Assembly: GCA_013396525.1 (NCBI GenBank)
Contig: VWYX01000679.1
Location: 186,001-250,000 of the forward strand
Direction of reading: 5' to 3'
Length of the DNA: 64,000 nt
From: Chaetorhynchus papuensis
Taxonomy: Eukaryota; Chordata; Aves; Passeriformes; Rhipiduridae
Below the pieces are notes generated by a model. The model saw only the letters and a program-made list of their open reading frames with translations. It was not told the DNA's origin and ran no database searches. This document shows, in pieces, positions 26,395-39,000 of this stretch (positions are counted from its first letter, which is position 1; each line of letters starts with the position of its first letter). The translations under genes and the position numbers were made by a program.

Positions 26395-27182
26395 CTGCAG
26401 TAGGATCTCGATAGACTGGGTCGATGTACCAAGACCAGCAGTATGAGGTTCAGTAAGACCAAGTACTGGGTCCTGCACTCGTGTCACAACACCCCCAGGC
26501 AGCACTACAGAGCAGCTGGAAAGCTGCCCAGCAGAAAAGCCCTGGGAGTGCTGATCAACAGCAGCTGAACATGATCCAGAGTGTGCCCAGGTGGCCAAGA
26601 AGGCCATTGGCACCCTGGCCTGTATCAGCAGCAGTGTGTCCGGCAGGTCCAGAGAAGAGATTGTTCCCCTGTGTTTGGCACCAGCACTGATGAGGCCACG
26701 CCTTGAGTTCTGTGTCCAGTTCTGGGCCTCTCACTGCCCAGAGAGGAGCTGGAGGGTGTCCAGAGAAGGGCAGTGGAGCACAAGTCCTATGAGGAGCAGC
26801 TGAGGGAGCTGGGGTTGTTTGGCCTGAGGAGAGGAGGCTCAGGGGAGACCCTTCTGTTCTCTACAACTGCCTGAAAGGAGGCTGTAGCCAGGCAAGGGTC
26901 AGCCTCTTCTCCCAGGAAACCAGTGACAGGACAAGAGAAAATGGCCTCCAGCTGTGCCCCGGGGAATTTGAGTTGTCCATCAGAAGAATTTCTTCACTGA
27001 GGATGATCACAAATGGTGGAACAGGCTGCCCAGGGAGGTGGACACCATCCCATGGGGTGTTCAAGAAATAACAGGGCATGGCACTTAGTGCTATGATTTA
27101 GTTGACAAGGTGGTGTTTGGCCAAAGGTCAGACTTGATGATCTTGGAGGTCTCTTCCAACTTTAATGATTCTATGATTTCTT
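26395..27182 (+). mobile_element. CR1 LINE, about 790 bp, with ORF2 end and 3' tail
   Basis: One of the two longest CR1 copies in the window. In + orientation it retains decayed ORF2: the gtggccaagaaggccattgg block (V-A-K/R-K-A-x-G), then the tctgtgtccagttctgggcc block (C-V-Q-F-W-A), then gctgcccagggaggtggaca (R-L-P-R-E-V-D type). It ends cttggaggtctcttccaact with the tail attctatgatt. Several frameshifts are evident because matching segments fall in different frames. It belongs to the same CR1 type as the copy at 35225-36010. Confidence 0.92.
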
Positions 27183-30100
27183 AAAAATTCTTCCTTTAGC
27201 TGAGTTACTTTAACACTTTATGTTAATAGAAGGTATCATACAACAATTTAGTTTACTGCCCTACAGAGATCAAAGATGGAATGGGCAGGTAATATTTGTG
27301 ATGATGCAGTAGGATTATTTTTAGTGAATATAGAAGTTGAAAGTGAATTACACAGACAAAAAGAATTTCAGAATGTCAGCTAACCCTCATGCAGTGAATT
27401 CTCATAAGGGTCAATCTTTGATTTAGTTGTTGGGTTTGTTTGGCATTTCACATCGAAAGAAAAGATCAGAGCTAAGTAAGTCAGATGGCACTCCTACAAG
27501 ATGCCATTCATATTCCTGCCAAGGTCAGCAACCTACACAAGCCTCAAAATATAAGCGACAAAACTCTAATCTATCCACAAAGCAGACAAGTTTTTTCTAA
27601 GATTTTTTTCCCCTGTAGTCTAATTGAGAATTGATTGGTGTTTTAGAATGTTTTACAGTGGACAGAAAAGACCACTCTTGATTTGTTGCCAGATCATATT
27701 GTTTCTAAATATCTTAGATGGGAGGTTGTTACTTTGCCACTATAGCAGGCCCATCCCTGAGGAGCCAAGCTCTGGCAATTTTCCATTGTGTTTGCTCAGT
27801 GAGCCAGAGTTGCTTTTTACCTCTGAAGAAAAGTTAGAGGTTTCCTAAGATCAAAAAACTATTTTCAGCAAGGTGGACACTAGACACAGCCTGGTCATCT
27901 ACACTAGACTTTGTTCAGTGGCTGGAACACTGTCATGGGGGGACTCATTACAGGCAGGTCCATCACCTTGGAGTCTCCCAGCCCTGACCTGTGTTTGAAG
28001 AAATCCCTGCTTTTGTTCAACAGCTAGGGAATTAGAGCAGTTGCCCAAGAACTGCAAGACCTTGGCCATCACCTTTTTTCTGGGAGATGCTGAAACCACA
28101 TCTTCCTTGCCTCAGAGTCTGGGGAAGCACCAGGCTGCCAGATAATCAACAGTGCAGATGAAGTTGCACCACTGTGCCAAAAAGACTGCAACAAATTCAT
28201 GGACCCAGGGAGAGGAAAACTCCTGTAAAATGAGGAAATATGTATTCCCAATACTGTTTGTGCTTTTTATCCCATGTCTCTTAAATGGGTGTTGCAGAGC
28301 ACGGATCAGGAACTGGGAAAACACTGTCTAAAAAAGGCAGCAGACACCTGTGCCCTCGTGTTTGCCCTCCCAGGCTACTGCACACTGTAAGGCACCAAAT
28401 GTGGACAATCTTGGTATAGACGAGGCCTGAGGGTCCTGTTTGTGTCCATCAGCTGTAATATTGCTTGCAGGTAAAGGAATCTCAGCAGCATGAGAGGTCA
28501 CTTCTGGTCCAGGCACATTCAGCCCCAAAATGCAGATTATAGGTGGGTGGGATTGATTTTGGCCACTCTGACTCTAGTGTGCTTGAATTTGTCCTTGAAC
28601 TGTTGTATTTCACAAATTATGTGCCATAGTGTTGGGCTTCATTAAAGCCCATGGGGAAAGTGCTGTGAAAACAGATGTTAGTAATGCAGTTTATTACAGA
28701 CACTGGCCTATTAAATTGAAGGACATTAAGTAGTGAAATAAATTATTAAGAAAAACAGACAATTCCAGGCATTCTCCTGGGGAGACATCTATTTTGTGCT
28801 CAGCCACAAGCTCAGCAGGGTTGAAATACAATCCATTTAATGCAGTTTGAAATGTAAAAGCACTCATTTGATCACATTGTATGAACTCTATGCTCCAACA
28901 CTGTGTTCAAAAATAAATATTGCAGAGATGTACAAGAAACACATATACAACCTTTTCCCCTGTGGGAAAATTCAGCACCTTTTTGTGTAAAGAACCAGTT
29001 TTATCACCTCAGAAAATTCTTCTAAAGCTAGTCACAGTTGTATTGATGTCGTATTTGTCCTCATTAGCAAGTTAAGAGTTGCACCTCCTTAGCATTCAGA
29101 ACCAACTCCAACACTTCTGTGGATAGATAATAGTGAAGAGAAGATAGGAGAAAGCAGCTTTCCATCCTTTAAGAGATAGTTTAGATATGAAGAGATTAAT
29201 AGCTGTCACTGGGGAATCTGAACCAAAAATCAGTCTTCAAAACCTTCCCAGGTGATAATGGCACAAAGAAGTCAAAACCAGATTTAAATAAAAATTTCGT
29301 AGGTTCCTATGGTCAGGTCCAGGTTGTAAGGTCCAAAAATCCTCGCATTTTAAGTACAGATCTGCATCTTTTACAGTGCAGACAGTGCAGTCTTATGTAG
29401 CAACCTTCAGATTAATGCAGTTAAAACAATCTTGGAATTCCCAATTCTATTTTTTTTTAGGTTTGGGTTTTTTGTCTGTTTGTCAAAAAGAAATGATGTT
29501 TATACAACTGCATGTGCTGAGGTAATTCTGCATAAATGGTGATTTTTTTGAATCCTCCCAAATAACTGGAAAGTTCTGTCTGATTTCTACTACTTTTGAC
29601 AAAGTGGTAGACATTTCAAAGATAATTAAGCCCCAAGATTCAGGGAAATAAATGAACAGTTAAAGGAGAGGAAGTCTGTTAATTAAAGTCTGCATCAGGA
29701 ATGTATACTCTATTAGAATGTGCATGAAAAAGCTTGGAATGGAAAACTTCATTTGGGCAGCACAGTTTGTGAAAAACAATGTTTCCTGTGCCTTGTCTGG
29801 CTAAAATCAAACAAGTTTAAGGCACAGATTTATAAAGGAAACAGGCTTTATCAGCTTCAATGTTTGGGAATATAATTTTTTTACTTAGTAGATAATTTAT
29901 TCATTCCTTTTTTACAGTCTGATGTGACTCTGCTTTTGACTGAGTTTGGGAGAAGAAATTCAGTAACACCATGAGAAAGGCCAAGGCATTTCTGAGCCAG
30001 GCTGAAGCAGAAAGTCTGGGCAGTCATGTGAAAGTAAATTTGTGATGAGATTTGTAGCCCAGCTTCTAAATCAAATAGGTCTTCATACTATGCATCCATA

Positions 30101-31869
30101 ACAGTGTGTCGTGTTCCAGTCTTTTTTTTGGGATTGTTTTTAGATGGCTGTTACCTTATTATAAAATGTATTAATCCTAATTATCTCATCTAAAACTTTT
30201 CTCTCTCCACAACGCATCATTTACAATGAAAGCCCCTGTTTTTGGGGCTCAACCACTTTGTTCCCTCTTCATATCTCTCATTGAGGAAAAGCCTTTTCCT
30301 GCTTGCTAAATCAGAATCTCTGCTAGCTGTGCAAGTACATGTGGGAGAGCAAGGACACTATAGATGTGCATATACATTTAGGCTTCATGAAGCAAAATCT
30401 ATTAAATTATGGAGCTACTTAAAAATGCTTTAGCCCAAGGAAGTTGACATTACTGAAGCTGAACCACAAGATTAATCAAAGTGTAGTTTATGACTGTGTC
30501 AGTATTGCAAATATACAACTGAGTAAAAATTTTTTTTTCTCCTTTCTCTGTTTTTCTACGAGGCACAGTAAATCAAATTTTCTAAATGTTTCCAGCAAGT
30601 AAATGGTATCCTCAGTAGCTACCATCTAAGCTTAAGAATTTTTGCAGTGGGATTTCCTAAAAGGCTTCATAGAAAAAAAGGTTCATTGTTTGAAGCCAAA
30701 TTCAACTTTCGGTTAAGACTGATCAAAATAGTTTATACAGATTTTCATAAGCTTTTTGCTCACACTGTGTATTATTTGGCTTAGTGATCACAGCTGAAAA
30801 GCATGATTTTAATAAAGAAGTTGAATAAGCAGATTAAAGTAAGTCACAGGGCCTGCCTCATTCCAATGGTAAACAAAGTAAACTACTTTAATTAAGGCAA
30901 GATAGGTAATATGTATGGCATGTGTATTATCATTGTTTGGTTCGCTTATTTCTTTACATTCATATTTAAAATAGCCAGCAGATCATAGATGATAAGAAAG
31001 ATTACCTTTTATTAAGCAGCTGATCTCCTTGATATGTTTTTACAATTTCTTCTGATGAAGTGAGACGAGCTGTTGCTGCAAACTCTAATTCTAATCAGCA
31101 TCCCTCAAACACCCCGGAATCAATAATTTGTTTACAAGACCCTCTCAGGAATGACTGAGCTAGTCACTTTGAGTACACCCCTTGTGCAAGGGCAAATCCA
31201 TGCTCCTGTGAATGCCTATGCTAATTACAGATTGATTTTATTGCCTCAAGTATTTAGAATTAGGTGAAAGAAGTGGTAGGAAAGAGACTGGTAGTACCAG
31301 TATCTCAGGTGATGTGTGCAATGAGGCACATAAGCATAGGGTTGAATGGGTTCCCAGGCTTGGAGCTGGGAGGGAATTTTGCTCAGGGTGTAGTGGCCAC
31401 AGACTGCCAAGGATTTTGGAGGTTTTCTGGCTTTGCTAAAATCATGTGCGTGTATTTACACAATCACATTCCTTCTAGAGCTGAAAAGAAGGTGGTTGGT
31501 GACCTTGGCTGCTCTTTGTCCTGCTGCTGTGGCCTCCAGGATGCTGCTCTTTTCAGAGCCGCCTTTGCTAATTGGAATCCTCCAGCATGTGAAAGATTGG
31601 AGAGCATTGGTTGTAGGCACATGATTACTGGCAACTTTGATATTAATCATCAAGTAATCATACCTACCAACCAAACACCAATGCCAGCCTTCTGGGGAAG
31701 GGACAGTCAATCTCACTGGGCAATTTATATGTAAAGGAGTTCTACTGCTTTTCTTGTAGCATTAAAGCTTCGGGGTGTTTCCCTAATGAAGGATTTAAAA
31801 ATGTGTAACCCTTGGCCAGGGATCTGGTTCTGTCACTAATGCTGCAGTCCAAAATGTTTGGAAGTGAGT
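27183..31869. other. Stretch without a supported gene
   Basis: AT-rich with moderately GC-rich patches at about 27730-28540 and 31264-31740. The latter holds a 156-codon plus frame (31264-31734) and an overlapping second frame; see the hunt section. No repeat family was recognised. Acceptor-like sites at about 29926 have no matching donor of good quality. Confidence 0.45.
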
Positions 31870-32032
31870 GACCATGTCCCGTCCCTGGAAGAGTTCAAAG
31901 CCAGGCTGGATGGGGCTTTGAGTAACCTGGTCTAGTGGAAGTTGTCCATGCCCACGGCAGGGGTCATGGAGCTAGATGACCCTTAGGGTCTCTTCCAATC
32001 CAAACTACTCTGTGATTCTATGATTCTATGAC
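31870..32032 (+). mobile_element. CR1 LINE 3' fragment
   Basis: A short 5'-truncated plus-strand copy. It includes tggaagagttcaaagccagg, ctggatggggctttgag and tctagtggaag-type CR1 3' sequence, and ends gggtctcttccaatccaaac with a tail containing gattctatgattctatga. The adjacent CpG-rich cluster starts about 170 bp downstream. Confidence 0.9.
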
Positions 32033-32204
32033 CTAGAGCTCTCCGAGTCTTGAGGTGGAGCAAACACCAGGTCCCAGTAAAGTAATCTCTATTAAACTGA
32101 ATCCCGTCATTACAACAACATCCATGCAGAGACAGTGTTGCATTGTAACGCACTAATTTTTATTTATTTTTCTAAAGTGTTTTTCCAGATGAATGACTAA
32201 TCTC

Positions 32205-32345
32205 AGAAGCCCGCGGGCCGCCGGGGATGCAGGTATCCATGGTTACCTTCGTTGCCTAGCGACACCTCCTTACGCTGCTGAGCGAGCGCCTGCTCCTGCC
32301 TCTGCTGCTTGGTGCAGCCCCATCCACCTCCACCCCGGGCCAGCT
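32205..32345. promoter_or_regulatory. Small CpG-rich cluster with RFX X-box-like motifs
   Basis: In a window where CpG is scarce, about ten CpGs fall within about 140 bp (cccgcgggccgccgggg, cgttgcctagcgacac, gctgagcgagcgcctg). Two neighbouring sites resemble the RFX-factor X-box (GTTRCC, spacer of 0-3, RGYAAC): gttgcctagcgac at 32251-32263 has one mismatch, and gtatccatggttac at 32233-32246 is a degenerate palindrome. Such sites mark promoters of ciliary and some testis-expressed genes. A promoter role here is inferred; no transcript evidence is available. Confidence 0.45.
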
Positions 32346-32355
32346 CCCTTGGCAT
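32274..32355 (-). CDS. Possible first coding exon next to CpG cluster
   Basis: On the minus strand an ATG at 32355 opens 27 codons (MPRELARGGGGWG..., then a glutamine- and arginine-rich segment ending QALAQQ) and stops at a good donor, CAGC|gtaagg, leaving in phase 1. It overlaps the CpG-rich cluster, as expected for a first exon. The X-box-like motifs would lie just inside the following intron. No downstream minus-strand exon could be identified, and the frame is short enough to be chance, so this is a suggestion only. Confidence 0.25.
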
Positions 32356-35224
32356 AGCAGAAGTTGCTCTGCAGTCCAGATTAGAATTGGAGTTGGTGGT
32401 TTTATATGAAAAAAGAAAGAGGAAAGGGGCCAAAGAAAGACTCTGGTCTCCCTAACAGCAACATAAACCGGGTTGTGGCTCCGGGCAGGATCTGAGTCAG
32501 CATGGTCAGTTGTGCTGTAAAACACAACTTTGCACAAAAGTTCATTTAGGGCAGGGTTTAAGGGTATTGATTCATGTCTCAGCCAGACGTAGACCAAGTA
32601 CTAACAAACTAGGGTTTGGCTCCTTTACTGGGTGAAATGAAGCATAGCTTCATTAAAAAAAAAAAAAAGTAATATTTATGTCATTTCAGAAACAGAAGAT
32701 GCATTTATCTTATAAATGAGATTTAAAAATACACTTATAAAAAGGCTGTGAGTCAGATTCTCCAATTATGTCAATTTAAGCTGAGTTAATTGCAAATTAA
32801 GAACGATAAATTTTACTGGACCTCGTCATGAAGGGCTTCTCAAATGCTGCTGGTTTATGCATGGCATGACTCACCAGCATCCAGTCGTGGTATACAGAGG
32901 TCTGCAATTGATGTCACAGCCTTGGGCTCTGCTTTTCAGAGCATTTTCTCAGAACAATGACTTGCAAGTACTTTTCACCTGAGCACTCAGGATGGTATTT
33001 GTGGTCTAGCTGGATTGCTTACACAAACAAGAGAACAAATTGCTTATGTAACAGGCACTTCTGGTGCAATCTCGCCTGTAAATAGGGGTGCCCTTGTCTT
33101 CCTCCTCCTCAGCCTTCCCCGATGCAGCACTCAACCGCCTTGCTGTAGAAGCAGACAAAAGAAGATCGTTTCTGAGCTTACAGTCCTGAGTTTGCCCTTC
33201 CAAGCAGTGTTCTGCTGCAACAAGAGCTCTTTAGGAGGTTGCTTTCTGAAGTATTGATCTGGTTTTGGCCTCTGGTGCATACAGGGGTGCAGTCCAATTA
33301 ATGTACTTTTGCAGTAAATCCTTGAAAGCACCATTGTTTTCTGATTAATTCTTGCTCATGACTTCCTTGAGTTTAGTGCCATGGGAGGTGTCTCTTACTC
33401 TAAATCTTCCAGCATAATAAACTCAGTCATCTGTAGTGCTAAATCATTAACCTTGTCCCTGGTTTGGGCTGGATCAGCTCAGACTCCTCCTAGAAGCTCT
33501 TGGGCACTACTTGGGAGTTAGTACAGAACAGACACTCTTCCCTCTAGGCAGTTTGAAAGCTGTCCGTGATGCTTTGGAGACAAAGAGTGGTCATTAGTGC
33601 TGACATTCTGAACATTTTGGTTTAGCCAGTTTCAGTATAAAAAAAGTTCTGGGCATGTTTAATCTTCTGTAAAGTAGTGCAGTGCTTTAACTGTTTATTA
33701 CATTGTTTACTTGCCACGTCAGCAGCAGGTTCAGCCTGATCACTTTTTGCAGAGATACAGACAAGTACAGGGTTCTCATTGTCCTACATTTATTGAGATT
33801 CCCTCAGAAAAACAGAAACCTGCAAGAAATGCATTTAGAGTGCAGATAGTAGTGGTTAGGATGCAGGTGTTTTTCAACCAATGTCTGTCCTGGGGAATAG
33901 GAATGCTTCAGCATGTTTTCCCTTTTTTATGGAGATGCTAAGCTAGAAAGTACCACATGGATTCACTGGATGATGTTCATCATTCACTGGATGGTGTTTA
34001 TCTGTTAATTTTTGTTTTGTAAGTGGATGGTTAGCAGTAGGGGGCTCGTGAAGCACATAGCAATTAGGGTTATAATTCAAGACTCCAAATAAGCTCTACA
34101 GCTTATTGAGTAAGGATAGCAGTGGCCTTACCAAACCAAAGGGCCTGTGTTGCCAAGTATGATGCTGGTGTCCTTGTACAGTTAGAAAAGAAGAGACTTC
34201 TTGCTCACTTGGAATGTTCTCCAGAACCTTTTTAGCAAGTTTTTCTCCTTTCTTTCTAAGCCTTTTCCAGAGTGTATTGAAATTTTCGTTGGTATTCTTT
34301 TTATTTCGCATTGTAACTGCAAGTCAGGACTAAGCTCAAATTACACCCTTCCTCTCTTTTAATCTGTATATCCTATCTCTTATGCTTAGCATTAAAGTTG
34401 TATATTTCCTTAATACATGCTCTTCCTTGTAAAACACTTCCTGGCTGAATATAATTTGTTTTTCTGTGTTAATTTAGGCTAATAATTCCCCTTGCTTCAT
34501 TTGCAGCCCACAGAGTGATGCAACTTCCCCTTGTTTTGTTCCCAGATAAGTGTTGCCACAGTGCTTCAATAAAATGATGTAGGACTCTGTTTACAAAAGA
34601 GTGCTTCTGTGGTATCTTACTGCTTTCACAGGAAGCTTAACAGCTTGCAGAACAGTAAGTGGCAAATGTTTAATGCAACATTATGCCAACTTGAGGACAA
34701 ACTGTTCCTCTCAGGAATGTTTTCAGGCTTAAATGAGAGGAAAATCCCCCTTGCAGAATGTGAATTCTTGGAGGCGGTAGGGAGTGACTGCCACTTCTTT
34801 GCCTTGCCAGCAGCTCTAATTCTCAAGCACCTTCCAAGGCTTTTTTAGATCATCTCTAGTGTACGCTCAGCAGCAAGTGGTGATAAAGCTGTGACTGGCT
34901 TTTCTGAGGAGCAAAGATTCCTCTTTCGTGGAGGAGGCAATAAGTCTTCCAGTCTGCCTCAGACAGAAAACATTGGCTTTTGCCCACAGATGCTGGAAAG
35001 GTGCTGAGGGGGGAGACCTGAAGCCATGGCAAAGCTATTAATGTGAGTAAGCAAAGACTAACACTGTAGCTGCAAAAACTGTGAGACAGAACAATTCCAA
35101 CTTAAACAGTGATGAATCAGACTAAAATATGTGGAAATTCAGACATGGATGCGAGTCATCCATTAAGAAGATGAGTGGATATTACTGAACTAACAGTAGT
35201 TTGACTAAAGAGTGAAAGGAGTTG
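32356..35224. other. Stretch without a supported gene
   Basis: AT-rich DNA with short chance frames. A local imperfect duplication (attcactggatgatgtt and attcactggatggtgtt) lies at about 33960-34005. No exon or repeat family was recognised. Confidence 0.5.
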
Positions 35225-36010
35225 CATTTCACAGAAATAGGTTGGAAAAGACCTCCAAGATCATGGCATCCAACCTTTGACCAAACACCACATTAGGCTA
35301 TGGCACTGAGTACCATGTCCAGTCATTTTTAGAACACCTCTGGGGATGGTGACTCAACCACCTCCCTGGGCAGCCCATTCCATTGTTTCCATTATTTCTG
35401 TGAAATAGTTCCTCCTGGTGTTCAGCCTGAACCTCCCCTAATGGAACTTGAGGCCGTTTCCTCTTGTTCTGTCACTGGTTGCCTGAGAAAAGAGGCCAAC
35501 CCCCACCTGGCTACATCCTCCTTTCAGGCAGCTGTAGAGAGCTGTGTGGTCACCCCTGAGCCTCCTCCAGGCTAAACACCCCCAGCTCCCTCAGCTGCTC
35601 CTCATAGGACTTTCCCTCCAGACCCTTCACCAGCTCTGTTGCCCTTCTCTGGATGCCCTCCAGCCCCTCAATGTCTTTCTTGCAGTGAGGGGCCCAGAAC
35701 TGGACACAGCACTCGAGGTGTGGCCTCACCAGTGCTGAGTATAGGGGGACAATCACTGCCCTGGTCCTGCTGGCCACACTACTGCAGATACAGGCCAGGA
35801 TGCCACTGGCCTTCCTGGCCACCTGGGCACATGCTGGCTCATGTTCAGCTGCTGTTGACCAGCACCCCCAGGTTCTTTTCCACTGGGCAGCTTTCCAGCC
35901 ACTCTGCCCCCAGCCTGTAGCTCTGTATGGGGTTGTTGTAGCCAAAGTGTAGGACCTGGCACTTGGTCTTATTGAACCTCATACTGTTGGTCTCAGCCCA
36001 TCTATCCAGC
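35225..36010 (-). mobile_element. CR1 LINE, about 790 bp, with ORF2 C-terminal coding relic
   Basis: Reads on the minus strand. The 131-codon frame 35945-35550 retains the ORF2 C-terminal region: ASGILACICSSVASRTRAV, then LVRPHLECCVQFWAPHCKKD, then KSYEEQLRELGVFSLEEAQ. This pattern is diagnostic of CR1 reverse-transcriptase proteins. The 3' end on + starts cacagaaataggttggaaaa. Compared with an intact element it lacks ORF1 and most of ORF2, so it is a dead 5'-truncated copy. Confidence 0.93.
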
Positions 36011-39000
36011 CTGCCCAGATTCAATAAATTTTAACAGATTTTAACATTCTTTGTGTTAATCCTCCTAAGCAGTAAAACCAGCAAGTGGTCTCTGCCCATC
36101 ATCACTATTTTTAATCTCTGGACCTCAACCTCGGGTCAGAATATTCTGCTGCCTTTCTGTGGCTCCTGGGTCCTGGGTTCTTTGAAGGGGGGAATTGTGT
36201 GGCCATTATCTGTCAGTAATCCAGGACTTCCAGGTGGGTGCCTGCACTGATGGATCCAGGACTTCCCGATGGGTGGTGTGCAGAAGTCATAGAAAATGTG
36301 TTGTATGCTTTCTTCTTTATATCCAGTGTTATGGGTAAGGCACCACTTTGGGTGCTCTAAAGATGACAGGGTGCTCAATGATACTGTGAATTTACTGTAG
36401 GGAAGGTACATCGATCTGCAACTCATGTCTTGTAAAGTCCCAAGAGTGCCTGAAGACTTTGTAAAGTGTGAATGAATTTCAGACCTTGATGTCCCAGTCC
36501 CCCACTTCAGAAATAGGGTCCAATAAGGGGGGAAGAGAGGAACAGAATTAAAACCTCATCAGATGAAATCTGTGTTCTTATAAAGAAATGCCATTCTTCA
36601 CTATAGTAAAGGAGGTTTCTAGGAAATCCAGGGAAATGTAATCTGTCCAGGAAGCTTCATAGGAGACAAAGGGGAACAACAGCTTCTAGATCACAAGGTT
36701 CCTGAAGACATAGTTAGAAACAAACCTTTATGCTCATGATAAAGGGAATTGTCATGTTTCAGTGTTTTTCATTAAAAAATAATTTTTCGATTGACCTTCC
36801 AGATTTTGCAGAACTTGTGTTTGTAATGAAAAGCTGTTTTAAAAAAATTCCTCCTTCATATGTGTGCATAGGCTTCATCTGTGTCTGATCAAGGGGTAAG
36901 TAGCATTTCCTGTGAGGACCCACGGCACAGGCTGGGGTGCTGCTGGTGTGGAGCGGGACCACATTCTGGACCAGGTGCCCAGGTTGCCTTCAGGTGGAGG
37001 CTGCAGGGAGCTGAGGTGTTCCCAGGCTTCAGCTGGCTAAAGATTTAGGTAGGGTCAGCGTGTGCTTTCAGACCTGCTCACTGGAAAGTGTCCCACAGCT
37101 TAATCAGCTGGAAAGCACCACTTGGTGACTTGGCCATGATCTTCAAACTTGGTAGGCAAATTACCTTTGCAAACCACCAACAGCAGGTTTTCTAAAGAAG
37201 GTACATGGACCAGAGATAGGCCAAGAAGATTAATTTACATGACAATAAAAACATTTATAAACAGATATTTCAGTGCTCCAAAATTTTTACCTTCCCATAG
37301 AACTTAATAGGTTTGGGTTTGGGTTTTGGGTTTTTTTTCTATAAAAAATAACTATTTTTGTGCACTAATTTTATCTTCTGTCTTCAGAATTTAAAGGCAG
37401 AATTGTTAGGCAGGTGAATTTCAGAGGGCTAGTACAAGAAGAAGTTGTAGTGTTTTTCAAAAAATTTAGTTATTTAGTTTTTCGAGCACATAGAAGCAAA
37501 GTATTTCTATGCATTCCTGTGGGAAAGAAAGATCTAACTAGAAGATCCTCTTTGATACCCCTGAAACTTGGGTTGGGGGCATGGAGTTTGAGGAAGCTTT
37601 TGAGGAATTGTTTGAAAAGTCCAAAATATACTTTAAATCATGTGGAAATTCTTTACATGGAAATCCTGCTTTAGTAAGGAAAAGGGAAAGAGCGTGAATG
37701 ATGAAATGTTTGCTTTATAGGTAAGAAGATGTACTGATCAATGTAAAGGAAACACTATTTTGTGACATATGATCCATTTTTCTTGGGGATTTCAAGGACC
37801 AGTAACTGGGCCTTTTGTAAGGTGATTAGGTTATACTTGGATTGAGGGATAGGAAACATTGTAATGAGGATACATGATACAGTCTGTACTTCTTACATCC
37901 TTGACAGCAGTTAGTCTGTATTTATAAAAAGAAGACTATACTAGAAAATTAAAAACTGGGTTCAAGGCCTTGATTATGAGAAAGTAAAGATTAAAGGGAC
38001 AGTAGCTTGGATTGCAGTGCTATGCCTCTGTAAATTAATAACTGTCTGATGCTTTGTTAGGCACAAAAAAGCTGGAGTCATTTTCATAATGTTTTGTTCA
38101 CTAAAAGCTAACAATATGATTTATTCTCATAGATAATTAATTTCTAAAAATTCTTCTTTCTTTGTGGCAGTTTTGCAATGGCTGTAACAACTTGTGCAAC
38201 AAAATGAGGACCAGTATGTTACTAAAATTTTTTTTTCCTTTAGTATCTTCTACAAGCAGGAACCCTATTCCTGAGCCCTAGATTCACTTACACATGACAT
38301 TAAAACTCCAAAGCAGGACTGCAGGAAACATCAATTGTCTGAAGGCAGAAAAGGTCAGTAAGTTTTTGTGCTCTGCTGGTTTTTCCTCAGTTTTATTAGA
38401 AACAGTTGTGTAGAAGTTCACCTCCTGGCACGCAGTTATTTCCCATATAAAATTATCATAAACATGTGTGTTACAATAGTTTTTTTCATGACAGTCTAGT
38501 GTAATGTCACATATACCTTAATGATGTTAATGGAAAAATAACCAAAAAGAATTGTGGTGTAGTATTATGGTAGATAGTTAACAGATGTTTTATTGCTCTT
38601 CAAATATAAAAATCATTACATTAATGCAAAAAAAAAAAGGTGGTATTTTAAATAATTCTCAAATAATAAAAATCCTGCTTTCATGCATATGTTCATTTTT
38701 GGAATAATAAATTTGAGATCCATAATAAAAACAAAATAACCCTGTAACCCTCATAAAGAGAGAATGCTTTTCTCCAGAAATGTTTCCACAAAGCAACAGA
38801 GATTGTCTGAAAGAGTCATATTCAGTGCACAGTAGTGGATTTGATAAGGACAAGCAAAAGCCATCATTAATTGCCATTTCTTGAACAGATTAGTTAAAGG
38901 TGCCTCTCATGTGCAGTAGGTTCCCTGTCCCATAAACTAATACAGCAATGAGATAGTATAGACAGTCTATATCAAACCACATCTGACAAAACATCTGATT

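Noticed and set aside
35550..35945. 131-codon minus-strand open frame as a host gene
   Set aside because: It is a CR1 reverse-transcriptase C-terminal relic, reported as a mobile element.
37308..37335. TTTGGG-like repeats as an interstitial telomere or G-quadruplex
   Set aside because: Only three GGG runs and not the vertebrate TTAGGG unit; similar G/T runs occur elsewhere in the window (3259-3303, about 29459-29475).
38244..38354. Apparent exon between a strong acceptor and a gtcagt donor
   Set aside because: All three frames contain stops before the donor.
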